The position numbers and the translations under genes were made by a program. 6,453 nt of DNA from CAVPRW01 sp046727435 [NCBI: bacterium]. Its GTDB lineage: Bacteria; Tectomicrobia; Entotheonellia; J063. The notes beneath the pieces are model-generated. The model was given only the letters and a program-made list of their open reading frames with translations, was not told the DNA's origin and searched no databases. This document shows positions 1-5,779 of this stretch, one piece after another; the first letter of the stretch is position 1, and the number at the start of each line of letters is the position of its first letter. The DNA is taken from NCBI GenBank assembly GCA_046727435.1, contig JBKPCR010000331.1, positions 1 through 6,453 on the forward strand. The letters are read 5' to 3'.

Positions 1-837
1 CATGAGGTGGGCGCCATCGATTCGATCGTCGACATCACGGGGACGGTCATCGGGCTCGATCTGCTCGGCATACAACGCATTCTCGCCTCGGCAGTCAATG
101 TCGGCAGCGGTTTCGTGCGGGCCGCCCATGGCGTGCTCCCCGTTCCCGGTCCGGCAACGGCCGAGCTCTTGAAGGGGGCCCCAACCTATGCATGGGGGTA
201 TGACGGAGAGCTGACGACCCCAACTGGCGCGGCGTTGCTGGCGACGCTCGCTGAACGCTTTGGGCCGCTTCCACCGCTGCGGGTGGGGAAGATTGGCTAC
301 GGAGCTGGCACCAAAGATCTGCCGCATGCCCCGAATCTCCTGCGGGTCTTTATCGGTGAGGATGGCACACGGGGCGATGCCGATGTCATCACGGTGCTGG
401 AAGCCAACCTCGACGACATGAACCCCGAATGGTTTGAATATGCCCAGGAGCAATTGTTTGCGCAGGGCGCCCTCGATGTCTTCTATACACCGATCTTTAT
501 GAAGAAGAACCGGCCAGCCACGAAGCTCACTGTGCTCTGTGAGACTGGCAAAATGGATGGGGTCGTCGATACGTTGTTTCAGAACACCTCGACGTTTGGC
601 GTGCGCACCTATGAAGTCCGGCGCCAGAAGCTAGAGCGCTTCTCACAGACGGTGGATACACCGTTCGGCCCGATTGCGGTGAAGGTCGGCCAGTGGCGCG
701 ACCAGGTGGTGCAAATCTCGCCTGAGTACGAATCCTGCCGCCAGGCAGCGCGCCAATGCGGCGTACCCCTGAAAGAGATTTATCAGGCGGCTGAAGCACA
801 AGCCCGCGCGTATCTGGGTGCACATCATCAGACATAA
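1..837 (+). CDS. larC: LarC nickel-insertion protein, C-terminal part (5' end cut by the window)
   Basis: The reading frame is open from base 1, so the start lies to the left. 278 residues are visible; the family is about 400 long, so roughly the first third is missing. Seen: HEVGAIDSIVDI at visible residues 1-12, ELTTPTGAALL at about 71-81, and the hallmark ANLDDM followed by a GALDVF-TPI-MKKNRP stretch at about 135-172. All are typical of LarC (DUF111). LarC is a CTP-dependent nickel chelatase. It inserts Ni into pyridinium-3,5-bisthiocarboxylic acid mononucleotide, the last step in making the NPN cofactor of lactate racemase and related epimerases. In Lactiplantibacillus plantarum the protein is made from two ORFs by frameshifting; here the frame runs unbroken through the domain junction near the LDDM motif. 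No larA, larB or larE is in view, so the cofactor's client enzyme cannot be named. Family assignment is firm. Confidence 0.92.
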   Translation, partial: HEVGAIDSIVDITGTVIGLDLLGIQRILASAVNVGSGFVRAAHGVLPVPGPATAELLKGAPTYAWGYDGELTTPTGAALLATLAERFGPLPPLRVGKIGYGAGTKDLPHAPNLLRVFIGEDGTRGDADVITVLEANLDDMNPEWFEYAQEQLFAQGALDVFYTPIFMKKNRPATKLTVLCETGKMDGVVDTLFQNTSTFGVRTYEVRRQKLERFSQTVDTPFGPIAVKVGQWRDQVVQISPEYESCRQAARQCGVPLKEIYQAAEAQARAYLGAHHQT

Positions 838-857
838 GACGAAGGGAAAACGGAGTC

Positions 858-901
858 ATGTCAACTGCGAATCCTTGATGGAAGTCTGCTGGTGGAGATA
901 A
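858..901 (+). other. Two overlapping mini-ORFs, doubtful
   Basis: A 6-codon ORF (ATG at 858, stop TGA at 876-878) sits behind a GGAG (852-855). It overlaps a 7-codon ORF (ATG at 878-880, stop TAA at 899-901) through TGATG. The second ORF encodes MEVCWWR, with two tandem Trp codons. The layout recalls a leader peptide, but the ORFs lie upstream of the only -35-like box before the next gene, and I see no attenuator hairpin pair. Chance is the likeliest explanation. Confidence 0.1.
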
Positions 902-909
902 GGAGCCTA

Positions 910-940
910 TTGACAAGGACCTTGCGCTACCAATTTCATT
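910..940 (+). promoter_or_regulatory. Possible promoter of the first SDR gene
   Basis: A perfect TTGACA -35 hexamer lies at 910-915, about 65 bases upstream of the SDR start. No good -10 box follows: the A/T-rich stretch around 931-940 (CAATTTCATT) holds only weak matches at 15 to 19 base spacing. The -35 is clear, but the promoter as a whole is uncertain and may need an activator. The -35 overlaps one arm of the inverted repeat at 911-960. Confidence 0.3.
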
Positions 941-960
941 TACAGAAACGATCCTTGTTA
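911..960. repeat. Inverted repeat with 9-base arms spanning the -35 region
   Basis: TGACAAGGA at 911-919 pairs with TCCTTGTTA at 952-960, with one G-T wobble and 32 bases between the arms. A further copy of ATCCTTG from the right arm (951-957) occurs at 871-877. The arms flank the A/T-rich presumed -10 region, so this could be an operator pair or an mRNA leader stem. No T-run follows, so it is not an intrinsic terminator for larC. Confidence 0.25.
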
Positions 961-969
961 TTTCCCTGT

Positions 970-974
970 GGGAG
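970..974 (+). promoter_or_regulatory. Shine-Dalgarno of the first SDR gene
   Basis: GGGAG lies 6 bases before the ATG at 981, which supports that start. The encoded protein then begins four residues before the first beta strand, as is normal for the SDR fold. Confidence 0.75.
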
Positions 975-980
975 TAGCTC

Positions 981-1757
981 ATGCGACTGGCCAACAAGGT
1001 AGCCTTGGTCACTGGAGCCGGAACCGGGATCGGTCGTGCCACTGTCATGCTGTTTGCGCAGGAAGGTGCCAGGGTGGTGGCACAGGATGTCAATGCCGAC
1101 ACCGCGCAGGAAACCGTGCAGCTCATCAAGCGAGCGGGGGGTGAGGCGGTGTCCATGGGGGGCGATGTCACTTCCAGCACGGAGGCTGAGACCATAGTGA
1201 AAAAGGCCGTGGACACCTATGGTCGACTGGATGTGCTCTTCAACAATGCCGGTATCTGGCGCGGTGGGACTATCCTCGACATCAGCGAAGAAGATTGGGA
1301 CCGGACGATGAGCGTGAATGTGAAGGGAATTTACCTCGTCTCTAGGTATGCGGTCCAACAGATGATGCGCCAGGAAAGTGGGTCGATCATCAATGCAGCA
1401 TCGGTGGCAGCCCTGCGCGGTAGCCCTATGAGTGCTGCCTATCATGCGTCAAAAGGCGCCGTGCTGCTACTCACCAAGTGCATGGCCGTCGACTTCGGCC
1501 GCTATGGCATTCGCGTCAACTGCATTTGCCCCGGGATCATCGATACGCAGATGGCCGACCAGCTCCTAACCTACCGTTCCCTTGGCGATGATGACCGCAA
1601 GCAGGCATTGCTCGAGACCTACGAGGAGCGCCATCCTGTCGGTCGGTTCGGGCAGCCCGGGGAAGTGGCCAAGGTCGTCCTTTTCCTCGCCTCCGACGAG
1701 TCATCGTTTGTGACCGGTGCGGCCTGGTCGGTGGACGGCGGCCTCTCGGCAGGGTAA
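981..1757 (+). CDS. Short-chain dehydrogenase/reductase, classical, NAD-type
   Basis: A 258-residue cytosolic oxidoreductase, full length for a classical SDR. Seen: the cofactor-binding TGAGTGIG at 11-18; Asp36 after beta strand 2, which normally selects NAD over NADP; Asp62; NNAG at 88-91; and the catalytic set Asn113, Ser141, Tyr154 and Lys158. CPG at 183-185 is followed by Thr189, and VDGG is near the C-terminus. Proteins like this are often labelled FabG or glucose 1-dehydrogenase, but the substrate (an alcohol/ketone pair) cannot be read from the sequence. The gene follows larC after 143 bases with its own -35-like box, so co-transcription with larC is possible but unproven. It converges on the BadH-like SDR with 3 bases between stops. 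The two SDRs differ throughout outside the family motifs, so they are not a recent duplication. Confidence 0.93.
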   Translation: MRLANKVALVTGAGTGIGRATVMLFAQEGARVVAQDVNADTAQETVQLIKRAGGEAVSMGGDVTSSTEAETIVKKAVDTYGRLDVLFNNAGIWRGGTILDISEEDWDRTMSVNVKGIYLVSRYAVQQMMRQESGSIINAASVAALRGSPMSAAYHASKGAVLLLTKCMAVDFGRYGIRVNCICPGIIDTQMADQLLTYRSLGDDDRKQALLETYEERHPVGRFGQPGEVAKVVLFLASDESSFVTGAAWSVDGGLSAG

Positions 1758-1760
1758 TTA

Positions 1761-2534
1761 TCATCCCACCATGGTCAGCCCGCCGCTGACGCTGATCACC
1801 TGCCCGGTGATGAATCCCGCGGCATCAGAAGCTAAAAACACTACTATCGGGGCGACATCTTCCGATTTTCCCAGGCGCCTCAGCGGCACATACTGCTCCA
1901 TGCGTCCCAGCACCCGGCTGCCAAATTCCTGCTGTTGCATCTCCGCGACTAGGGGGGTCTGTGTCGGTCCAGGGCAGACGACGTTGAAGCGGATATTATC
2001 GCGCGCGTGCTCGCGAGCCAGCGTCCGCGAAAAGGCGATGATCGCCGCCTTTGTCCCGGCATAGACCGCCTCTCCCATGCTGCCGACGCGGCCAGCGTCT
2101 GATGAGATGCTGACCACCGCACCTGCTTTGCGGGTCACCATATGAGGCAGCACAGCATAACAAGTATTGAGCACGCTCCTATAGTTGATGGCGATGATTT
2201 TCTCCCAAAAGTCCGGAGTCGTTTGCAGGAAGGGTTTGAGCTCGTCCCACCCGGCATTGTTGATCAGCACATCGATTTTCCCGAAGGTCTGCAGGACCCG
2301 CTCTGTCATCTCCTGGACTTCAACGAGATTGGCGACATCAGTCTTCAGGGCCACCACGTGCGTCCCGGTGTCCCTGGCGACCTCCGACGCCGTCTGCTCA
2401 GCCAGGTCAGCGCGCAGATCGGCAATGGCCACGCTCGCTCCAGCACCCGCTAAGGCCATAACGATGCCACGTCCGATCCCGCGCGCCCCACCAGTCACCA
2501 GCGTCACTTTACCCTGCATGTCGACGAGGCCCAT
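1761..2534 (-). CDS. BadH-like short-chain dehydrogenase (2-hydroxycyclohexanecarboxyl-CoA dehydrogenase type)
   Basis: A 257-residue classical SDR. Seen: TGGARGIG at 14-21, Asp39 (NAD preference), Asp66, NNAG at 92-95, Asn117, and the catalytic Ser145, Tyr158 and Lys162. It matches what I remember of Rhodopseudomonas BadH in several distinctive places: NNAGWD-x2-KPF, SSDAGRVGSMGEAVYA, LAREHAR, NVVCPGPT and the tail GFITGQVISVSGGLTM. BadH oxidises 2-hydroxycyclohexanecarboxyl-CoA to the 2-keto thioester in anaerobic benzoate degradation. No other bad or ring-cleavage gene is visible, so a related hydroxyacyl-CoA substrate is as likely. The ATG at 2534 is chosen because GGGAG lies 6 bases upstream; an internal Met6 start has no better site. 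The gene is divergent from the ThDP enzyme and has its own promoter, so the pair may share control. Family is certain; the exact substrate is not. Confidence 0.92.
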   Translation of the reverse strand: MGLVDMQGKVTLVTGGARGIGRGIVMALAGAGASVAIADLRADLAEQTASEVARDTGTHVVALKTDVANLVEVQEMTERVLQTFGKIDVLINNAGWDELKPFLQTTPDFWEKIIAINYRSVLNTCYAVLPHMVTRKAGAVVSISSDAGRVGSMGEAVYAGTKAAIIAFSRTLAREHARDNIRFNVVCPGPTQTPLVAEMQQQEFGSRVLGRMEQYVPLRRLGKSEDVAPIVVFLASDAAGFITGQVISVSGGLTMVG

Positions 2535-2540
2535 GATGTT

Positions 2541-2545
2541 CTCCC
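2541..2545 (-). promoter_or_regulatory. Shine-Dalgarno of the BadH-like SDR
   Basis: On the minus strand GGGAG stands 6 bases before the ATG at 2534. This is the same motif and spacing as in front of the other SDR, and it favours Met1 over Met6. Confidence 0.7.
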
Positions 2546-2597
2546 GGGGGCGAAGCTGTCCGACTCATCCGCGTATCGGCCAATAGAACGCTGGGCC

Positions 2598-2626
2598 AGT
2601 ATAGAGGCTCAGACGCAGCACGGCAA
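2598..2626 (-). promoter_or_regulatory. Sigma-70-like promoter of the BadH-like SDR
   Basis: Read on the minus strand, the -35 TTGCCG (2621-2626) and the -10 TATACT (2598-2603) are separated by exactly 17 bases. Transcription would start near 2591, giving a leader of about 57 bases. Both boxes are good matches and no competing pair is visible. Confidence 0.6.
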
Positions 2627-2634
2627 GCGCAGCA
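2614..2634. repeat. Direct repeat CGCAGCA flanking a -35 box
   Basis: CGCAGCA occurs at 2614-2620 and again at 2628-2634, 14 bases apart start to start. The copies flank the -35 hexamer of the minus-strand SDR promoter. The placement would suit a regulator that bars or recruits RNA polymerase, but two 7-base copies can arise by chance. Confidence 0.25.
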
Positions 2635-2692
2635 AAGCTATCTCCATCAGACCGGAGGCCGTCACGAGAGGCGGGCAGACAATGGGGCGTGC

Positions 2693-2720
2693 TTGACAAT
2701 TGGGTAGGGGATGGTATTCT
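2693..2720 (+). promoter_or_regulatory. Sigma-70-like promoter of the ThDP enzyme
   Basis: A perfect TTGACA (2693-2698) is followed after 16 bases by TATTCT (2715-2720), with the predicted start near 2727. This is the strongest promoter in the window. It gives a leader of about 100 bases. The two divergent -35 boxes are 66 bases apart (2627-2692), enough for one shared regulator site. Confidence 0.7.
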
Positions 2721-2785
2721 ACTGCCGACTCATTCCGGTTCTAATTGAATGTTCTAGAGTTTTTCCGTCAATCGTAATGATGTCC

Positions 2786-2807
2786 CATCTCAGGGAACCC
2801 TTCGATG
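2786..2807 (+). promoter_or_regulatory. Interrupted palindrome in the 5' leader
   Basis: CATC (2786-2789) and AGGG (2792-2795) mirror CCCT (2798-2801) and GATG (2804-2807) around a central AA, with a TC on each side between the blocks. It ends two bases before the Shine-Dalgarno region. It could be a DNA-binding site or a weak RNA hairpin. The 2-base centre is too tight for a full stem. The leader does not show the conserved blocks of a ThDP riboswitch. Confidence 0.25.
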
Positions 2808-2808
2808 T

Positions 2809-2822
2809 GAGGAGAGAGGGGG
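2809..2822 (+). promoter_or_regulatory. Purine-rich ribosome binding site of the ThDP enzyme
   Basis: GAGGAGAGAGGGGG precedes the ATG at 2829. The GAGGGGG part is 6 bases away and the AGGAG part 14, so the first is likelier to act. It supports the ATG at 2829. Confidence 0.65.
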
Positions 2823-2828
2823 TCGTCG

Positions 2829-4568
2829 ATGCCGTCACGCAGCAAAAAGCCATCCATACGTACGATCGCCATCGACAGTACAGCCGAAGCCTATCTGGAA
2901 CTGTTACGTGACCGCGGCATCGAATATTTTTTCGGTAATGGGGGGACTGACTTCGCCCCACTCGTTGAGGCGTTTGCCAAGTCGGCATCGCAGGGAGGCA
3001 CCACCCCTAAACCCATGACGGTGCCGCACGAGTATGTGGCCGTAAGCATGGCTGATGGCTTCTATCGAGTCACCGGTCGACCGCAAGCCGTCATGGTACA
3101 TGTCATCGTGGGGACCGCCAACGCGGCGGGTGCGATTATGAACGCGGCGCGTGCACACGTACCAATCCTGTTTTCCGCCGGTCGCACGCCTATCACCGAG
3201 TCAGGGCTGAGAGGGGCTCGTAATGCTCATATCCACTGGGCGCAGGAGTCATTCGACCAAGGAAGCCTGGTGCGGGAATTCGTCAAGTGGGACTACGAAC
3301 TCCGCAACTTCTCCCAGGTCGAGACCGTGGTAGACCGGGCGCTGGAAATCGCCATGGCGGAACCTCGAGGTCCGGTGTATCTGACGTTGCCTCGCGAAGT
3401 CCTTGCCGAGGAACACACAGAGTTTAGGTATACCTCGCCCAGTCGCCATACCACTGAGTCGCCACCTTATCCCGCCCCCGAGCGCATCAAAGAGGCGGCG
3501 CAGGCATTGGCCGGCGCCAAATCCCCGCTTATTGTCACCCAGCGTGTTGGTGTGCATCCGAGCACGGTAAAATCCTTGGTGGAGCTGGCGGAAAGCTTCG
3601 CGATCCCAGTGGTGAGCCCGGCCGGGATGTACATGAACTTCCCAAGCAATCACCCCTTGCATCTGGGATACGTCTCTGAGCCGCTCGTGCAGGAAGCCGA
3701 TGTCATTCTGGTCATCGATGCCGATGTGCCCTGGTTCCCGGCCATGACAAAACTGCAAGACACAGCCACCGTGATCCATATGGGCATTGACCCCTTCTTC
3801 AGCCGCTATCCGGTGCGCGGTTATCCATGTGACATTCCGATTGTGGCTGATTCGTTGGTGGCGATTCCCTTGCTGACCCAGGAGTTGGGACGGTCGAGAG
3901 CGCAAGCAGAGCGCACCATCGGCGAGCGCTTCAAACACATCAAGGCCCATCACGAAGACCAGGAACGGGCGGCACGTGAGCGCCTCACACAAGTGCAGTC
4001 CGAACGGCCAATCGAGTTTGAATGGGTGTCGCACTGCATCGATCAGGTCAAAGATGATGAGACCATTCTGGTGAATGAGTACGATCTCAACCTGACGCAG
4101 GTGCAGCTCACGCTGCCGGGCTCCTATTTTGCGGCTTCCCCGGCCGCTGGACTGGGCTGGGGCACCGGCGCAGCACTGGGGGTGAAGCTGGCGGCCCCTG
4201 AGAAGACGGTGATTGCGACCTTGGGTGAGGGGGCATACATGTTTGGCTGCCCAACGGCGGCGCATTTTGTGTCGCGCGCCTACCAGCTTCCAGTCTTGTT
4301 CGTGATCTTCAATAATCAATGCTGGAACGCCGTCAAACGGGCTACGAAAGGGGTTTATCCCAATGGTTGGGCGGCCAAGACCGACACTTGGCCGTTGACC
4401 GACCTGATGCCGTCGCCGTCCTTTGAGCGCATGGCCGACGTCCATGGCGCCTATGGCGAGTTAGTCGAAGATCCCGCCGAGGTCCTGCCCGCTCTGCGGA
4501 GGGGGCTGAAGGCGGTGTGCCAGGAAAAGCGGCAGGCGATTCTGAACATCGTGTGTAAGCATCCATGA
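2829..4568 (+). CDS. ThDP-dependent enzyme, acetolactate synthase/decarboxylase superfamily, substrate unknown
   Basis: A 579-residue cytosolic protein with the three-domain layout of this superfamily: the Pyr domain at about 15-190, the central domain at about 215-350 and the PP domain at about 395-579. Seen: the cofactor-activating glutamate in VPHEY (Glu68); GTANAAG at 95-101; GPVYLTLPRE at 181-190; and the ThDP/Mg motif, here GEG at 466-468 with NN at 495-496. That spacing is right for GDG-x26-NN, but the usual Asp is Glu. It recalls a poorly studied group annotated only as thiamine pyrophosphate-requiring protein, with N/A-GGTDFAP near the start and WNAVKRAT after NN. No regulatory small subunit of a true acetohydroxyacid synthase lies nearby, so a role in valine synthesis is unlikely. 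A 2-oxoacid decarboxylase, carboligase or C-C lyase is plausible. The gene has its own strong promoter, is divergent from the BadH-like SDR, and is followed by a GC-rich stem-loop. Confidence 0.93.
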   Translation: MPSRSKKPSIRTIAIDSTAEAYLELLRDRGIEYFFGNGGTDFAPLVEAFAKSASQGGTTPKPMTVPHEYVAVSMADGFYRVTGRPQAVMVHVIVGTANAAGAIMNAARAHVPILFSAGRTPITESGLRGARNAHIHWAQESFDQGSLVREFVKWDYELRNFSQVETVVDRALEIAMAEPRGPVYLTLPREVLAEEHTEFRYTSPSRHTTESPPYPAPERIKEAAQALAGAKSPLIVTQRVGVHPSTVKSLVELAESFAIPVVSPAGMYMNFPSNHPLHLGYVSEPLVQEADVILVIDADVPWFPAMTKLQDTATVIHMGIDPFFSRYPVRGYPCDIPIVADSLVAIPLLTQELGRSRAQAERTIGERFKHIKAHHEDQERAARERLTQVQSERPIEFEWVSHCIDQVKDDETILVNEYDLNLTQVQLTLPGSYFAASPAAGLGWGTGAALGVKLAAPEKTVIATLGEGAYMFGCPTAAHFVSRAYQLPVLFVIFNNQCWNAVKRATKGVYPNGWAAKTDTWPLTDLMPSPSFERMADVHGAYGELVEDPAEVLPALRRGLKAVCQEKRQAILNIVCKHP

Positions 4569-4569
4569 A

Positions 4570-4588
4570 GGGGCGCGCCCCAGGCGCG
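4570..4588 (+). terminator. GC-rich stem-loop after the ThDP enzyme
   Basis: One base after the stop codon comes the perfect palindrome GGGGCGCGCCCC (4570-4581). It overlaps an alternative hairpin with a 6-bp stem, CGCGCC (4574-4579) and GGCGCG (4583-4588), around a CCA loop. No T-run follows, so it is not a canonical intrinsic terminator. It may slow polymerase or protect the mRNA end. Confidence 0.35.
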
Positions 4589-4665
4589 GGCACCTCCATA
4601 AATCACTAGAGGAGAGGGCCGCATAGGTTGGTCGCTGCTCGGTGAAGACCTGTGCGGGGGGCTGT

Positions 4666-5061
4666 ATGGATTATATTTTTTCCAGGTTGGCCTTGGGGAA
4701 TGTGCGGGATGCGCAAGCTGACCCACCGGTGGATGCGATCCTGAACATTAGCGAGTTCCACTATCCCACAACCCGCATCTATCGTTATATCTACTTCCCC
4801 GATGGCGTATATATCCAACCCGTGGGGTTGATCGGTGAATGTACCCAGTTCATCCATGAACAGTTGCGATTGGGGCGACGCGTCCTGATCCACTGTGCGG
4901 AAGGCATCAGTCGGTCGTGTGTGATCGGCGCCGCGTATCTATATGAGTGTGGCATGTCGCTCGATGAGGCGATCGAACTGATCCGTTCCAAGCGTCCGAT
5001 CGTCGACCCTGCGCCTTTGCTCCTCCGTGCTCTGCGCGATTATTATCACATTCCCGAATGA
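4666..5061 (+). CDS. Small dual-specificity-type protein phosphatase
   Basis: 131 residues from the ATG at 4666, close to a bare DSP domain. Seen: a start like that of DSP domains (DYIFSRLALGNVRDA, residues 2-16), AILNISE, a candidate general acid Asp46 in FPDG, and the active-site loop HCAEGISRS with nucleophile Cys77 and phosphate-binding Arg83 (Cys-X5-Arg). A typical RSKRPIVDP segment follows. It should remove phosphate from Tyr and Ser/Thr residues, or possibly from a small molecule or RNA as some DSP relatives do. No membrane segment or signal peptide is seen. The start is uncertain: a GTG at 4642 would add 8 residues but lacks a close ribosome site, while the ATG has a G-run (4656-4661) 4 bases upstream. 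An AGAGGAGAGGG at 4607-4617 is too far from either. Nth follows after 19 bases, suggesting an operon. No kinase is visible nearby. Confidence 0.85.
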   Translation: MDYIFSRLALGNVRDAQADPPVDAILNISEFHYPTTRIYRYIYFPDGVYIQPVGLIGECTQFIHEQLRLGRRVLIHCAEGISRSCVIGAAYLYECGMSLDEAIELIRSKRPIVDPAPLLLRALRDYYHIPE

Positions 5062-5080
5062 CCGGAGTGACGTTCGCGAG

Positions 5081-5779
5081 ATGGCTCGACACACACCGGC
5101 TGCCCGGCTGCAGAAGGAAACGCTGCCCCAGAAACGGAAGCGCACCCGCCAGCTGATCGATCGGCTAAAGGTGGCGCATCCTGATGCCCGCTGCTCGCTG
5201 AATTACTCCAATCCCTTGGAGTTGCTCGTCGCCACCGTGCTCTCCGCCCAATGCACCGATGAGCGGGTGAACCGCGTCACTGAATCGTTATTCAAGAAGT
5301 ATCGAACGGCCAGTGACTATGCAGGGGCACCACCTGGAGAGCTCGAAGAGGATATTAAATCGACCGGCTTCTACCGCAATAAGGCCAAGGCCCTGCGTGG
5401 TTGTTGTGCGGAGCTTGTGGCGCGATACGGCGGGGAAGTGCCGGCAAATATGGCGGCGCTGGTGCAACTTCCAGGAATAGGGCGCAAAACAGCCAACGTC
5501 ATTTTGGGGAACGCGTACGAAAGGCCAGAAGGGATTGTTGTCGATACGCATGTGCGGCGACTCGCCGGGCGCTTGGGACTGACGAAGCACATCGACCCCG
5601 AGAAAATCGAACAGGATCTTCTTCAACTGGTGCCGCGTGAGGACTGGATCATCATCGGGCATTTGCTCATCCTACATGGCCGATGGATTTGTACGGCCAG
5701 GGCGCCGAAGTGCCCGGTGTGTCCGGTCAAAGACCTCTGTCCCTCAGCCAAGGTTCCCTCGGCATCTATTCCCCCCTAG
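5081..5779 (+). CDS. nth: Endonuclease III (DNA glycosylase/AP lyase)
   Basis: 232 residues from the ATG at 5081. The enzyme excises oxidised pyrimidines and cleaves the abasic site by beta-elimination in base excision repair. Seen: LSAQCTDERVN in the N-terminal half; the helix-hairpin-helix LPGIGRKTANVILG starting at residue 130, with catalytic Lys136; catalytic Asp155 in VDTHVRRL; and the [4Fe-4S] ligands Cys204, Cys211, Cys214 and Cys220 with the exact C-X6-C-X2-C-X5-C spacing. Every key residue is present, so it should be active. It is about 20 residues longer than the E. coli enzyme, mainly a basic N-terminal extension. The frame stays open upstream to a TTG at 5027 inside the phosphatase gene, but the ATG is preferred; GGAG at 5064-5067 is 13 bases away, a weak site that may rely on translational coupling. 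The TAG stop overlaps the stop of the convergent gene. Confidence 0.97.
   Translation: MARHTPAARLQKETLPQKRKRTRQLIDRLKVAHPDARCSLNYSNPLELLVATVLSAQCTDERVNRVTESLFKKYRTASDYAGAPPGELEEDIKSTGFYRNKAKALRGCCAELVARYGGEVPANMAALVQLPGIGRKTANVILGNAYERPEGIVVDTHVRRLAGRLGLTKHIDPEKIEQDLLQLVPREDWIIIGHLLILHGRWICTARAPKCPVCPVKDLCPSAKVPSASIPP

Noticed and set aside
878-901. A Trp-rich leader peptide (MEVCWWR) as an attenuator before the first SDR
   Set aside because: There is no competing terminator/antiterminator hairpin with a T-run, the next gene is not an amino-acid biosynthesis gene, and the ORF lies upstream of the only -35-like box.
527-1216. A 229-codon minus-strand open frame across the end of larC and the start of the first SDR
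   Set aside because: It overlaps two well-supported genes, has low-complexity Ser/Pro/Arg composition and shows no domain or ribosome site.
2727-2828. A ThDP riboswitch in the leader of the ThDP enzyme
   Set aside because: TCTCAGGGAACCC looks briefly suggestive, but the conserved CTGAGA and ACCTGATCTGG-type blocks are absent, and such riboswitches control ThDP synthesis or transport rather than ThDP-using enzymes.
2711-2911. A 66-codon plus-strand open frame starting at 2711
   Set aside because: Its start lies within the predicted promoter, it runs out of frame into the ThDP gene, and it has no Shine-Dalgarno.
3249-4445. A long open frame (398 codons) on the minus strand opposite the ThDP enzyme
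   Set aside because: Its translation is rich in His, Arg and Gly with no recognisable domain, and the opposite strand encodes a full enzyme with intact motifs. Long antisense frames are common in GC-rich genes.
2829-4568. Calling the ThDP enzyme the acetohydroxyacid synthase large subunit IlvB
   Set aside because: No small subunit or ilvC follows, and the sequence around the N-terminus and after the NN motif is unlike IlvB.
4607-4645. A tiny coding region after the AGAGGAGAGGG at 4607-4617
   Set aside because: The only start at a fitting distance (TTG at 4628) gives a 5-residue peptide, which cannot be supported as a gene.
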